NCBI GenBank assembly: GCA_965206015.1
Contig: CBDBIW010000014.1
Location: forward strand, 124,001 to 188,000
DNA length: 64,000 nt
Reading direction: 5' to 3'
Origin: JAJCYL01 sp965206015
GTDB lineage: Bacteria; Bacteroidota; Bacteroidia; Cytophagales; Cyclobacteriaceae
Shown here: in pieces, positions 43,798 through 51,619 of the stretch
Layout: every line of letters begins with the position of its first letter
Position numbering within the stretch: position 1 is the first letter of the stretch
Translations under genes and position numbers: made by a program
The notes under the pieces: model-generated
What the model saw: only the letters and a program-made list of their open reading frames with translations
What the model was told of the DNA's origin: nothing
The model's database searches: none

Positions 43798-44019
43798 CTA
43801 AACCAGTTTCGCCGTGGCGACGGTAGCTCCGGTCTGTGCCGCCGCACTCCCGGCGGTCGATACCGCTATCCCCGAAGGAATATCCGCCGTTTTAATGTAT
43901 TTGTCAATAGCCGAAGCCAGCTTCCCGGCCAGGGCATCATCGACGTTTGCTGTCTCGTCTCTCATGCCCTCTAAAATCTTTTTCAAGTCGTTCTTCAAGG
44001 TCGTTTTATCCAGTGCCAT
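43798..44019 (-). CDS. Small phage protein downstream of the spike gene
   Basis: Chosen start MALDKTTLKNDLKKILEGMR, inside a longer frame that would overlap the upstream gene. A 73-residue protein with helical N-terminus and Ala/Thr/Gly-rich C-terminus (AVSTAGSAAAQTGATVATAK). It follows the spike gene by four bases and could be a small baseplate or PAAR-substitute part, but that is only position-based. Confidence 0.55.
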   Translation of the reverse strand: MALDKTTLKNDLKKILEGMRDETANVDDALAGKLASAIDKYIKTADIPSGIAVSTAGSAAAQTGATVATAKLV

Positions 44020-44023
44020 GTTC

Positions 44024-44545
44024 TTATTTGAATAGTTCGTTAATATGCTCCAGTAACGCATTGCATTTTTCAATGCTCGGAGGCAAAGGAGCATTCGTAG
44101 CTCCCATATTCGTAGCCAGTTTCAGTGTCTGGATAGCCTCCACAATATCTTCCAACAGCTGCTTCAAAGACACCCTGCCATTCCCGATAGACAACTTGTC
44201 TCCGGTGATCAGCGCAATAGCTTTAGCCGTGATCGTCACCGAGGTGTCACCATTTATATGCTCAAACCGCTCCACTTCTGTAAAGCCGCTCACGAAATAC
44301 ACATGACCCTCGTATAGCGGCGACACCCGCACGATACTGCCCACACGGGGGTAAACCACCCAGTAGTCCGTTATCCCGTCGTCTTCCAGTGCTATCAGCC
44401 GGACCGGCTCCAGTTCCTCTTCACTCTCCAGCAGCTTCACCCGGCAGGTCGTGCCTGCTACTTCCTCTACCGTGGCCAGACGGGAGTAAGGATAATCTCC
44501 CCGCACCTGACTTAATAGCTCTATCAACTGCCTTCTACCGTCCAT
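44024..44545 (-). CDS. Baseplate spike/assembly protein (gpV / Mu gp45-like)
   Basis: A 173-residue protein one stop-start overlap after the hub gene. OB-fold-like N-terminal part: YSRLATVEEVAGTTCRVKLL and YWVVYPRVGSIVRVSPLYEG. Then a beta-helix-like stretch ITAKAIALITGDKLSIGNG and a C-terminal helix. This is the layout of membrane-piercing spikes of contractile tails. Confidence 0.72.
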   Translation of the reverse strand: MDGRRQLIELLSQVRGDYPYSRLATVEEVAGTTCRVKLLESEEELEPVRLIALEDDGITDYWVVYPRVGSIVRVSPLYEGHVYFVSGFTEVERFEHINGDTSVTITAKAIALITGDKLSIGNGRVSLKQLLEDIVEAIQTLKLATNMGATNAPLPPSIEKCNALLEHINELFK

Positions 44546-45522
44546 CAGCTTATTCTTTTGCCTAAACTGATACGGCGATAACCCCCTTTATTCGCATGGA
44601 TGCCGGACTCCACCGACTCTATAAAATAGCTGTGCATGGTACGCTCCGGGTACTGTGGGTCGTACAAAGACACCCCGTAACCATACGTACAATAAGGCAC
44701 TAAAAGAACCTCCAGATCCCCCTCGTAACCCTCGGTTTGATACCTGGACACTTCCGACTCCGCTATCTTGTCCAAAGAGTCAAAGTCCACGTCATACTTA
44801 TAAATGGTGAATTTGTCACCACCGTCCGCTCCGGCTTTCACCTTCTTGCGCTGCCCGGTTTTTGAAACTCCTGTGACTTCCACCTGCACGGAACGTTCGC
44901 CGCGGCGGCGATACTTGAGCAAACTCCGGATGACTGCATTTTTTTGACGCGTAAAATCGTACTTCACCTCTTTACCGAGTTCGCCCAGATAGGCAATGGC
45001 AATAAACAAATCACTGCTGCGCACATAGAACTGCAACCCGGTAGATTGTTGTAATTTTTCCAGTACCCCAAAGCCATCGGCATGACCGGTTTGAAACGCA
45101 GTGAATTTCACCGAGCCTGCATCGTGCAACGACTTCACCGAAAGCGGTGCTTTTGTTTCCCGGACCACGTAGTTGACCAACTCTTCCACCGTCACGTTTT
45201 TAAATGCCCTGGGCTTCACTTCTTTTTTCAGCAGCGTCATACTGTCCTCACAGGCGATGATTACCGAATTGTCCGTGCTCACCGACTTCACATAGCCGGT
45301 AAATTCCTGCTCCATATTCCCATCGTAGCCCAGATGGATGGTCACCGGGTCATGGCGTTTGATCTTCTTTTCTATCCCCGTCTGGTATCCGTAGTGCTGT
45401 CCCGGCATCCGTACCTCGGCCGTGTCGGTCAATGCATCAATGCTTTTCACCACACGCACCGATTCGATTTGCTTTAAGCCCGATCCATTCACTTCTACCC
45501 TATAGCTGATCTCTTTATACAT
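44545..45522 (-). CDS. Baseplate hub protein (gpD / Mu gp44-like)
   Basis: A 325-residue hub protein: VEVNGSGLKQIESVRVVKSI, DTAEVRMPGQHYG, VTIHLGYDGNMEQEFTGYVK and the following LysM-like insertion FKNVTVEELVNYVVRETKAP; later SLLKYRRRGERSVQVEVTG. This series of split beta-barrels matches gp27/gpD-type hubs that cap the tube and hold the spike. It overlaps the spike gene by one base. It is far from the other tail genes (24-31 kb), between MuB and the small early genes. Confidence 0.75.
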   Translation of the reverse strand: MYKEISYRVEVNGSGLKQIESVRVVKSIDALTDTAEVRMPGQHYGYQTGIEKKIKRHDPVTIHLGYDGNMEQEFTGYVKSVSTDNSVIIACEDSMTLLKKEVKPRAFKNVTVEELVNYVVRETKAPLSVKSLHDAGSVKFTAFQTGHADGFGVLEKLQQSTGLQFYVRSSDLFIAIAYLGELGKEVKYDFTRQKNAVIRSLLKYRRRGERSVQVEVTGVSKTGQRKKVKAGADGGDKFTIYKYDVDFDSLDKIAESEVSRYQTEGYEGDLEVLLVPYCTYGYGVSLYDPQYPERTMHSYFIESVESGIHANKGGYRRISLGKRIS

Positions 45523-45539
45523 TCTTCATTTTGCATGCA

Positions 45540-45761
45540 TCAGACATCCTTTATTTTGTCCGGTGATGTTTTTACTTTATAGCGGGCGTCTATCTTGCCC
45601 GAAACAATCCGCCAGATATAATTAGGCATCAGTCCGTATTTTCTGGCCAGTTTTTTCAGGGTAAGGTTCAATCGCAAACCTCTTTTGTCGTGAATCCTTT
45701 TGAAGTCTTCACAAATGCTCTTGTTTCTCTCCGATATGATCTCCTGCTTGTTCAACTTCAA
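45540..45761 (-). CDS. Small helix-turn-helix protein after MuB
   Basis: TTG 45761 overlaps the MuB-like stop (TTGA), giving a 73-residue protein LKLNKQEIISERNKSICEDF followed by LTLKKLARKYGLMPNYIWRI, a clear helix-turn-helix. A longer frame upstream would overlap MuB and is less likely. In Mu the Mor/C activators of middle and late genes are HTH proteins; this is the only such candidate here. Confidence 0.55.
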   Translation of the reverse strand: MKLNKQEIISERNKSICEDFKRIHDKRGLRLNLTLKKLARKYGLMPNYIWRIVSGKIDARYKVKTSPDKIKDV

Positions 45762-46729
45762 TAAATCGTTATCTTGTCCAGATCCTCTACCATCACCGTA
45801 GAGAAGTCCACCTGCATCCGGCGGGCTTTCTCCAGCAGCTTCACCAGGTAGTCGTAGTTCCAGCATCGCTTGAATAAATAGTTCACCACCTTTTTGGGCA
45901 CTGACCCGTAACCGCCGGTAAAACATCTCACATCCGAAGGCTGTATCTGGCCAAGTTGAAAGAATTTGCACCGTCGGAACAGCGTCGTGTACTCATTGGA
46001 CGGCCTGATCAACTGGTAATCTTTTGCATCAATCCCGCCCATGCGCATCAGGCGCAGTTTGAGCGACGGTACGCCCGCCACCACAATGCCCAGGCTGCCT
46101 TCAAAAGCATTATGAAGGTGTTTGACCACCTTCAGCGTCGCCATCGATAACACCTCGCACTCGTCTATCAGGAGCACCATTCTGCCCTTTTCGTCCAAAC
46201 GATTTCCAATTTGCCCGAAAATATGATCCCGCCGGTAGTGCAGTACCTTGCAGCCTATGGCGAGTGCCACTCGTTTTAAAAACATCGTCTGGGTCATCGA
46301 CTGGCCAATTTTCAGGTACCAGGCTTGCACCGTATTTGCCGAAAAATCTTTTAATACCATCGTCTTGCCCAGTCCGGTGTCCCCGGTGACCATTCTAAGG
46401 TCCACCTCTGCCAGGCACCCCTCGCATATCTTTTGCAACATGGAGGACTGGGAAGTCGGACGGATTTCATCGGGCAGGTAAGCCGACAAGCGATTAATGA
46501 TCTGGTTCAACACCCCCTCGCTATACGCCTTCTTTCCGTTTCTGATCTCGCTCACCGTCGAGCGTCCGCGTCCCACTATCGAGGACAACACCTCATTATT
46601 CAAATGCTTGCTATGACTCACCTGGTCAAGCATTGTTTTCGCCCTGTGTTGTAATCCATTCACAGCCCCGGGCTGGTGTGCGGTTTCTTCTTTCATAGTT
46701 ACTTCTTCCATAGTATTCCCGATTTTCAT
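45758..46729 (-). CDS. MuB-like AAA+ ATPase, target DNA activator
   Basis: Binds target DNA and stimulates the transposase. Chosen start MKIGNTMEEV avoids overlap with the transposase; a longer frame begins at 46771. An N-terminal HTH (NNEVLSSIVGRGRSTVSEIR) precedes the AAA core: Walker A VTGDTGLGKTMVL (near residue 117 from the chosen start), Walker B RMVLLIDECEVLS, sensor GIVVAGVPSL. C-terminal domain is small and helical as in MuB. Immediately downstream of the transposase gene, as in Mu. Confidence 0.93.
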   Translation of the reverse strand: MKIGNTMEEVTMKEETAHQPGAVNGLQHRAKTMLDQVSHSKHLNNEVLSSIVGRGRSTVSEIRNGKKAYSEGVLNQIINRLSAYLPDEIRPTSQSSMLQKICEGCLAEVDLRMVTGDTGLGKTMVLKDFSANTVQAWYLKIGQSMTQTMFLKRVALAIGCKVLHYRRDHIFGQIGNRLDEKGRMVLLIDECEVLSMATLKVVKHLHNAFEGSLGIVVAGVPSLKLRLMRMGGIDAKDYQLIRPSNEYTTLFRRCKFFQLGQIQPSDVRCFTGGYGSVPKKVVNYLFKRCWNYDYLVKLLEKARRMQVDFSTVMVEDLDKITIY

Positions 46730-46760
46730 GATACGGTTTCCATTCCTGCCGCAGGCAGGG

Positions 46761-48917
46761 TCATTGGGCATTTTTCATTTTTAACTTTCTGATGGTAACA
46801 ACCTCCCCGGTATCCGGGTCTGTTTTGTCTTCATATTCAAAGGCCGGGCTTTCCTCATGGATCACCCCGTCCCCGTCCACAAGGCCGCTATCCTCCAGTC
46901 GTAAGAATGCCTTGCTCTCCGGGTGTAATTGTCGGCTCTGACCCGTGTATTTTTCGGCTTTTACCGCCTCGAAAAACGCATGATCCACGTGCCCTCCGTA
47001 CACTGCTGCCGCTTGTTCAAGGGTCTCTTCTGCACGGGTTGAATACGCTTTCTGAAAGGCCTGGAATTGTGACAATAATTCACGTTCCGCCTTCGTCCCG
47101 GCCACCAGGGCCACTTCAGGCTTCCTGGGCATCGTCATCAGGTGACATCCACCTTCTGCCAGCGGCTTGTCAAACACATAAGCCACAGTATAACCGTCCG
47201 GACAGCACACCGTCAGCCGCTTTCTCCCACGCTCCCTTTTGAAATGTTTCTTGAAAAAATAAACTGCCGCCGTACGGGCCTTCCCCGTATCCACCGCCGG
47301 GAAAAAAGTCATCTCCTCCAGGTCCCGGTGAACCGTCAGCCCGCCAAGGCCCGGCTTCACCTGATGCTGGTGACCGTAGTAGCCTGCCAGAACGACCGGT
47401 GCTAACACACCCGTATGGCTTTCTTTTTCTGCCCATAGCTCATCGGGCGTTTTACCTGATTTTTTAATCACATGACTGTTCCAGGCCGCCTGCGTATCCT
47501 CTACGGCGTGGCGTACTGCCTCCGTATAGCCCGGAGCCGATCTTTTAGCTTCATCGTAGCGGTCCCCCGATACTTTGCTGTCCAGCATCCGGGCGGTCCG
47601 GTTCTGGCCCACATAGCCGTCCAGCGTCATGTTATAATACCTCAGCTGGCCAAGCAGCTGCTCAATCAGCTTGGATCTTGCCCTGCCTGCCTCCGAGGCC
47701 ATCACACGGATATGACGCTTCTCACACCACTCCGCTGTATAATGATAAGCCGGGCCCCGGTCCATATTGATGAACTCGGGCGCATGTCCGCAGAACCGGA
47801 CCGCCCGGGCTATCGCTCCGGTAGTCATTTTACCGTCTTCGGAGCGATAAGAAGTGCTGGAACCCAGCAGCCGCATCGTCCCGTAATCGAACACACGGCA
47901 CACCCAGAGTTGCTTCTGTACTTTCCCCTTCCAGTTCACCAACTCATCATGGGCGGTAGCATCTACACCCCAAATCTCATTCTTTTTAACCGGCAGGCTC
48001 CGGCTGATGGCCGGAACCCTGTTATTGATAAAATCCAGCTTCCCGTGACGCCTGAGCGACGTGTCGTTTTCACTCGCGTTAATGTGCCGGTACACCGTCC
48101 CTTGCGAAAGCTCCGGCCAACCCTCTTTTTCAGACACTACCTTCAGCTTTTCATGAATCTGCCGCCCGGTAAGCCCCTGGCCATACCACTGGTTGATCAC
48201 CTCTTTTTGCGTCTCCTGTGTCTTTTGACGTGCCTTGTTTTTAGCGTTTTTTACCCGCACAAGCTCATCGGCAGGCGTGTGGGCAAAGTCGGCAGAGAGC
48301 TTGTCCCTCACCCACTGTGTAAAACGCACATAAGAACCCGGACAGATAATTTGCAACGGCTCTTTATAAGTCAGGACCACTGCGAAAAGATTTGCGTAAA
48401 AAGCATTCTCATACGCCTTGAAGTCTTTCCCCTTCACTTCGGCTTCCAGCATAGTGTACATCCGCTGGACAATCACCGCAAACGCCGCTGTACGGGCGTA
48501 CATTTTAAGCCGGGCAGGCGACAGCTTGTAGCCTATATAATAGCCCGCATAGCTTTGAAAGGTCTTCTCCATTTCCTGCAAAAAATGCTCGCAAAGGTAG
48601 CCTGAGTTCGTAGCCAGGTGCCTGACCGTACCCTCCAGTACGGTCCGCTCCAGTACCGATCCACCCGCTTGTTTTGCCTCTTCCAGCGACAGGGACTGCG
48701 TCTTGTCCGTCTCCGAAAACATGCCCTTTAGCCGTTCCCGTACCGCCTCATCACGGATGCTCTCTATCAGCACCAGATACCTGTCGTTCCTCCCGTTATA
48801 GTCCGGGTTGGGCACCTGCTTCCCCCAGCCGCGTTTGATGCGACCCGAAAGGCTGTTGTGCCTGATGCCAAGAAATTTCAGTAGCCTGCTCCGCGATATG
48901 GTCCCCGGCTTTTTCAT
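46761..48917 (-). CDS. MuA-like DDE transposase
   Basis: A 718-residue recombinase that pairs the prophage ends and joins them to target DNA. Domains: N-terminal winged HTH (SRSRLLKFLGIRHNSLSGRI), end-binding HTH domains to about 290, catalytic core with Asp319 (GVDATAHD), Asp386 (FINMDRGPAYHY) and Glu419 (KLIEQLLGQLRYYN), then the Mu-C beta-barrel and a C-terminal tail. Length and D-67-D-33-E spacing suit the family. The stop overlaps the longest MuB frame. All three catalytic acids are present, so the element may still transpose. Confidence 0.95.
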   Translation of the reverse strand: MKKPGTISRSRLLKFLGIRHNSLSGRIKRGWGKQVPNPDYNGRNDRYLVLIESIRDEAVRERLKGMFSETDKTQSLSLEEAKQAGGSVLERTVLEGTVRHLATNSGYLCEHFLQEMEKTFQSYAGYYIGYKLSPARLKMYARTAAFAVIVQRMYTMLEAEVKGKDFKAYENAFYANLFAVVLTYKEPLQIICPGSYVRFTQWVRDKLSADFAHTPADELVRVKNAKNKARQKTQETQKEVINQWYGQGLTGRQIHEKLKVVSEKEGWPELSQGTVYRHINASENDTSLRRHGKLDFINNRVPAISRSLPVKKNEIWGVDATAHDELVNWKGKVQKQLWVCRVFDYGTMRLLGSSTSYRSEDGKMTTGAIARAVRFCGHAPEFINMDRGPAYHYTAEWCEKRHIRVMASEAGRARSKLIEQLLGQLRYYNMTLDGYVGQNRTARMLDSKVSGDRYDEAKRSAPGYTEAVRHAVEDTQAAWNSHVIKKSGKTPDELWAEKESHTGVLAPVVLAGYYGHQHQVKPGLGGLTVHRDLEEMTFFPAVDTGKARTAAVYFFKKHFKRERGRKRLTVCCPDGYTVAYVFDKPLAEGGCHLMTMPRKPEVALVAGTKAERELLSQFQAFQKAYSTRAEETLEQAAAVYGGHVDHAFFEAVKAEKYTGQSRQLHPESKAFLRLEDSGLVDGDGVIHEESPAFEYEDKTDPDTGEVVTIRKLKMKNAQ

Positions 48918-49207
48918 GCATTATCTACACTACTCTCTACAAAATCCTCATACCCCGGTTGTACAGGCAGACAGGCGTTTATCTGCTTGTACACAAGTCC
49001 TAACTCATGCGTTAAACGCTCTGTCTTTTTTGAATACCTCGCCCTGATCAGCGCAGCATCGTTTGAATCGGAAACCCACAAAAGGATCTTGTGAGCTTCA
49101 GTTAACTCCCGCTCATACCAGAGCATCTTGTCTACCAGCTTGTCAGGAACCTTTACCGGGTTTCCTGACATGGCAAGCCTGGTGCCCAGCTTCATCCGTT
49201 TTTTCAT
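48914..49207 (-). CDS. Hypothetical early phage protein
   Basis: A 97-residue, basic N-terminus, helical protein (KLVDKMLWYERELTEAHKIL; ERLTHELGLVYKQINACLPV). Its stop overlaps the transposase ATG (48914-48917). Position between BRO-N and A suggests a regulator or transposition accessory, but no family is recognised. Confidence 0.55.
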   Translation of the reverse strand: MKKRMKLGTRLAMSGNPVKVPDKLVDKMLWYERELTEAHKILLWVSDSNDAALIRARYSKKTERLTHELGLVYKQINACLPVQPGYEDFVESSVDNA

Positions 49208-49210
49208 TGA

Positions 49211-49591
49211 TCAGGGTGCCGGGGTTAAAAAATCGGGGTAGTCCGGCCTCCTCATGACCAGGTGTGCCGCCAGCCTGTCTATCTTTTCAAGCCTCTCATT
49301 GATCTTGAGGATGGCCTTCCGGCTTTTACTCACCTCGTCATTCAACTTCTTTAAAATGATCTGGTATAAGCCTGACTCACTCACTATCAGCACTGCTTCC
49401 CTGCCTCCGCTTCCAGCGATATCTATTGAATCGAACCCCTTTTCTGAAGGATTTAATTCTTTTGTTGCATCGTGTACATTACTCATATCAAGGGCATGGC
49501 ACAGGTCTTTGGCCACAAACCACGGCTTCCCGTCTACCTGCTTCATACGGATATCGCCAAAATCTTCGTGTTGGAATAGTTCCGTGTTCAT
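49211..49591 (-). CDS. BRO-N domain protein (phage antirepressor type)
   Basis: A 126-residue protein; residues 1-85 are a BRO-N domain: FGDIRMKQVDGKPWFVAKDL, CHALDMSNVHDATKELNPSE and EAVLIVSESGLYQIIL. BRO proteins bind DNA and often act as antirepressors in phages. The C-terminal antirepressor domain is missing, replaced by a short helix. Stop/start overlap with the upstream Ner-like gene (49588-49591). Confidence 0.85.
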   Translation of the reverse strand: MNTELFQHEDFGDIRMKQVDGKPWFVAKDLCHALDMSNVHDATKELNPSEKGFDSIDIAGSGGREAVLIVSESGLYQIILKKLNDEVSKSRKAILKINERLEKIDRLAAHLVMRRPDYPDFLTPAP

Positions 49592-49818
49592 CGTGCTTCC
49601 TGTTTGATTAATTCATCTACCCTCTTCACCTCTTCCCTGAGTAGGTCCAATGCCCGTTTGCGAATGGCTTGTGCCGTCTCAGAATTGTTGTGGTACTTCA
49701 GCGCATCGTTTACCGTCTGACGGCTCACCGGAAATTCCTGATAGATCACCACCCGGTGAGGGTCTGAAAGGTTGATCCTGGGGTATCTGTTTGCTGGGTG
49801 TTCCTTTTTTATTATCAT
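49588..49818 (-). CDS. Small HTH regulator in the Ner position
   Basis: A 76-residue protein facing the repressor gene. FPVSRQTVNDALKYHNNSET is a helix-turn-helix, followed by a long helix LLREEVKRVDELIK. As first gene of the early operon, opposite the CI-like repressor, it sits where Mu carries ner (Cro-like) and would shut down both promoters late in the early phase. Confidence 0.65.
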   Translation of the reverse strand: MIIKKEHPANRYPRINLSDPHRVVIYQEFPVSRQTVNDALKYHNNSETAQAIRKRALDLLREEVKRVDELIKQEAR

Positions 49819-49853
49819 TAGCTTTACGATTGTAAGTACAGGGCAATATTAAA

Positions 49854-49896
49854 CACATATTGTGAATATAAGCAAATAATAAATACACATTTTGTG
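49854..49896. promoter_or_regulatory. Paired palindromic operators between repressor and Ner-like genes
   Basis: CACATATTGTG (49854-49864) and CACATTTTGTG (49886-49896) are near-palindromes 32 bases apart, about three helical turns; the second covers the GTG start of the repressor gene. A third copy, CACAAAATGTG, lies inside the repressor gene at 50046-50056. They are the likely binding sites of the repressor and/or the Ner-like protein. Confidence 0.6.
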
Positions 49897-50682
49897 AAAA
49901 AATATCGTAGAGCATTGATTCTCAATAGAATAAAAGAAAAAGAGAAAATTAGATCCAACGCAGATTTAGCAAAACTATTGGGTGTCAAACCAAATACTTT
50001 ATCCAATTGGTATCATAGAGGGAGCTTAGATTACGACCTAATATTCACAAAATGTGAAGGAGTGAATCTTAATTGGCTTATTAATGGGCGGGAACCTATG
50101 CGACTGGAAGAGGAAGAAAAGCCTTCGGCTGTGTCAGATCCTGCACCTGTATATAAAGGAGTGCCCGCAGCGTCGGTAAACATCATCGAGATCAATCCGC
50201 AAGCGGCCAAAACCAATACACTGATAGCCGATGTACACGCCTCGGCAGGCTTCGGCAGCCTGATGGAAAGCACCAAAGCCCTGGAGCAGCTCCCCGCTAT
50301 CCACCTGCCCAATGCTCCTGGGGGGCTAAATGTGGCCTTCCAGATCAATGGAGACAGCATGCACCCCACCATCCGCCACTTAGATTTCGTGGCAGGCAAT
50401 CAGATCAATGATGTAAATGATGTGAAAGACGGGTATACGTATATTATTGTAGAAGACACAGACGGGGTGCTTTGCAAGCGGCTCTATCGCCTGGGTGAAG
50501 ACTGGCAGATCGTCTCCGATAACCCCGTCTACCCCCCGTACAACCGGGCAAAAAACCGTATCCTGGGTATTTTCAAGGCCTTCTGCCGCTGGTCGTATGA
50601 TTTTAGAAACTACCACGATGACGTACGGGCAGATATCCAGCAGCTAAAAACCGACATTCAGCAGCTCAAAGGCAAAAAATAA
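49894..50682 (+). CDS. CI/LexA-like prophage repressor with S24 peptidase domain
   Basis: A 262-residue repressor starting at GTG 49894. HTH at about 25-50 (ADLAKLLGVKPNTLSNWYHR) of the Bacteriophage CI type, a linker, then the S24 domain with SAGFGSLME (cleavage region), INGDSMHPTIRHLDFV (catalytic Ser) and GVLCKRLYRL (catalytic Lys). It is divergent from the early operon. Self-cleavage on DNA damage, as in LexA/CI, would explain induction. The C-terminal tail has a heptad-like LKTDIQQLKGKK. Confidence 0.92.
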   Translation: MKKYRRALILNRIKEKEKIRSNADLAKLLGVKPNTLSNWYHRGSLDYDLIFTKCEGVNLNWLINGREPMRLEEEEKPSAVSDPAPVYKGVPAASVNIIEINPQAAKTNTLIADVHASAGFGSLMESTKALEQLPAIHLPNAPGGLNVAFQINGDSMHPTIRHLDFVAGNQINDVNDVKDGYTYIIVEDTDGVLCKRLYRLGEDWQIVSDNPVYPPYNRAKNRILGIFKAFCRWSYDFRNYHDDVRADIQQLKTDIQQLKGKK

Positions 50683-50716
50683 AACAAATTGTACAGGTTT
50701 CTCCTGAGTCTATTTT

Positions 50717-50739
50717 AGATAGTTTTAATTTAACTATCT
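50717..50739 (+). terminator. Hairpin behind the repressor gene
   Basis: AGATAGTT pairs with AACTATCT around an A+T-rich loop, 35 bases after the repressor stop. No T-run follows directly, so it may be a weak terminator or a protein site. Confidence 0.4.
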
Positions 50740-50870
50740 GGTAATCAGTATTTTAAATTAAATACTCATTCAATACTCAGGGGAAGTTATCGGAGGAATA
50801 CCATTCAAAAGGGGGAAGTTCGGGCGTTTTATCTCCGTTTTTTGGCGTTTTAAGTCCAAAAAAGGGCAAT

Positions 50871-50939
50871 GGTTGTTCCTTTATCACGTGATTTTCTCAT
50901 GAAAGTGAACAACCATTTGAACAACCAATAAGAACAACC
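50871..50939. repeat. GAACAACC motif cluster (one inverted, three direct)
   Basis: GGTTGTTC at 50871-50878 faces three GAACAACC copies at 50907, 50919 and 50932, spaced 12-13 bases. No gene covers the region from 50683 to 51617. The cluster may be a binding array for a phage regulator or the transposase enhancer. Confidence 0.65.
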
Positions 50940-51079
50940 AATCCAAAAAACGGGAATTTTTGTATGTCGTTTTTTTATTGGGGGGTCACCTTATTTGCGT
51001 CAAAATCGCCCTTTATTGGTGTTTAAATTGCGTTTTTAGCCCTTTTTGGCTTTGCCCTTTTTATGTACTATTTGTTTTA

Positions 51080-51088
51080 GGGGGGGGG
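51080..51088. repeat. G9 tract in a context shared with the T9SS gene leader
   Basis: TTTTAGGGGGGGGGTA here is identical over 16 bases to the leader tract of the surface-protein gene at 4991-5006. No frame crosses it in a useful way. The shared context may be coincidence or a trace of recombination. Confidence 0.5.
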
Positions 51089-51212
51089 TACTTTTCACTG
51101 AATATCTACAAGGAGCGCAGTACACCCTTAAAAACATGGAATAATACAATTAATTAGCAATCCTTCTCTTCTATAAAATTGCACTTTTCCAATATTCGCA
51201 TACGAAAACCAT

Positions 51213-51267
51213 ACACGACAACCACACGACAACCACACGACAACCATACGACAACCATACGACAAGC
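51213..51267. repeat. Five tandem 11-bp repeats (ACACGACAACC type)
   Basis: Three copies of ACACGACAACC, one ATACGACAACC and one ATACGACAAGC follow head to tail. A sixth copy (ATACGACAAGC) stands alone at 51588-51598 near the prophage edge. An 11-bp period puts the sites on one face of the helix, as in protein-binding arrays at phage ends. Confidence 0.85.
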
Positions 51268-51388
51268 ACGGGATATTTCGTTACATTCTGTATGGAGTGT
51301 CGCAGGATGTTCGGGGGTATTTACAGCAGACGGGCGGTATATTTGCGCTGGATGGGTGCTTTAGAAGGTTGGATGGATGCTTTAGAAG

Positions 51389-51619
51389 ATCGCCCTTTGC
51401 AGGGTATCAGACGGCATGTTGTAGCATATTAGGGTCATTCGCTCCCATTCGGTAAGATATGCGGCTCATTCAGGAGAGAAACCCCGTCATTCGATAGTCA
51501 TTCACTACTCATTTATTCTCATTTTTTCCCCTTTGTATGAGAATCATTTTCAAAAATCGCCTTTTGCATGGTATCAGACGGCATTTCATACGACAAGCAT
51601 ATTTACATCTCGTGTGACA
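51389..51619. other. Right prophage end with repeated sites
   Basis: A 29-bp block at 51389-51417 recurs at 51556-51584 with two mismatches (shared core GTATCAGACGGCAT). Between them CATTC occurs at 51436, 51446, 51467, 51488 and 51499, spacings 10, 21, 21 and 11. TGACA at 51615-51619 mirrors TGTCA at 23045 and is followed at once by the open frame of the truncated T9SS gene. This is the best estimate of the phage terminus on the repressor side. Confidence 0.6.

Larger units (their letters stand above)
23033..51619 (-). mobile_element. Mu-like transposable prophage with contractile tail
   Basis: Hallmarks of a transposable myovirus are all present: MuA-type DDE transposase, MuB-type ATPase, CI/LexA-like repressor facing a Ner-like gene, DUF935 portal, gpF- and gpG-like head proteins, gp36-like neck protein, sheath, tube, tape measure, gp25-like, J-like and hub/spike baseplate proteins, amidase, holin-like proteins and an adenine methylase. 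G+C is visibly higher than in flanking DNA. No gene is obviously broken, apart from a possible truncated methylase (41110-41235). The outer limits are estimates. No integrase, tRNA attachment site or 5-bp target duplication was found. Confidence 0.93.

Noticed and set aside
26384..46760. Hairpins of the CTGCCGCAGGCAG type at about 26384, 34681 and 46746
   Set aside because: Short, partly within or at the ends of genes, without T-runs; noted as possible small repeats but not called as terminators.
23206..51600. Tyrosine or serine integrase with att sites
   Set aside because: None found; MuA- and MuB-like proteins explain integration by transposition.
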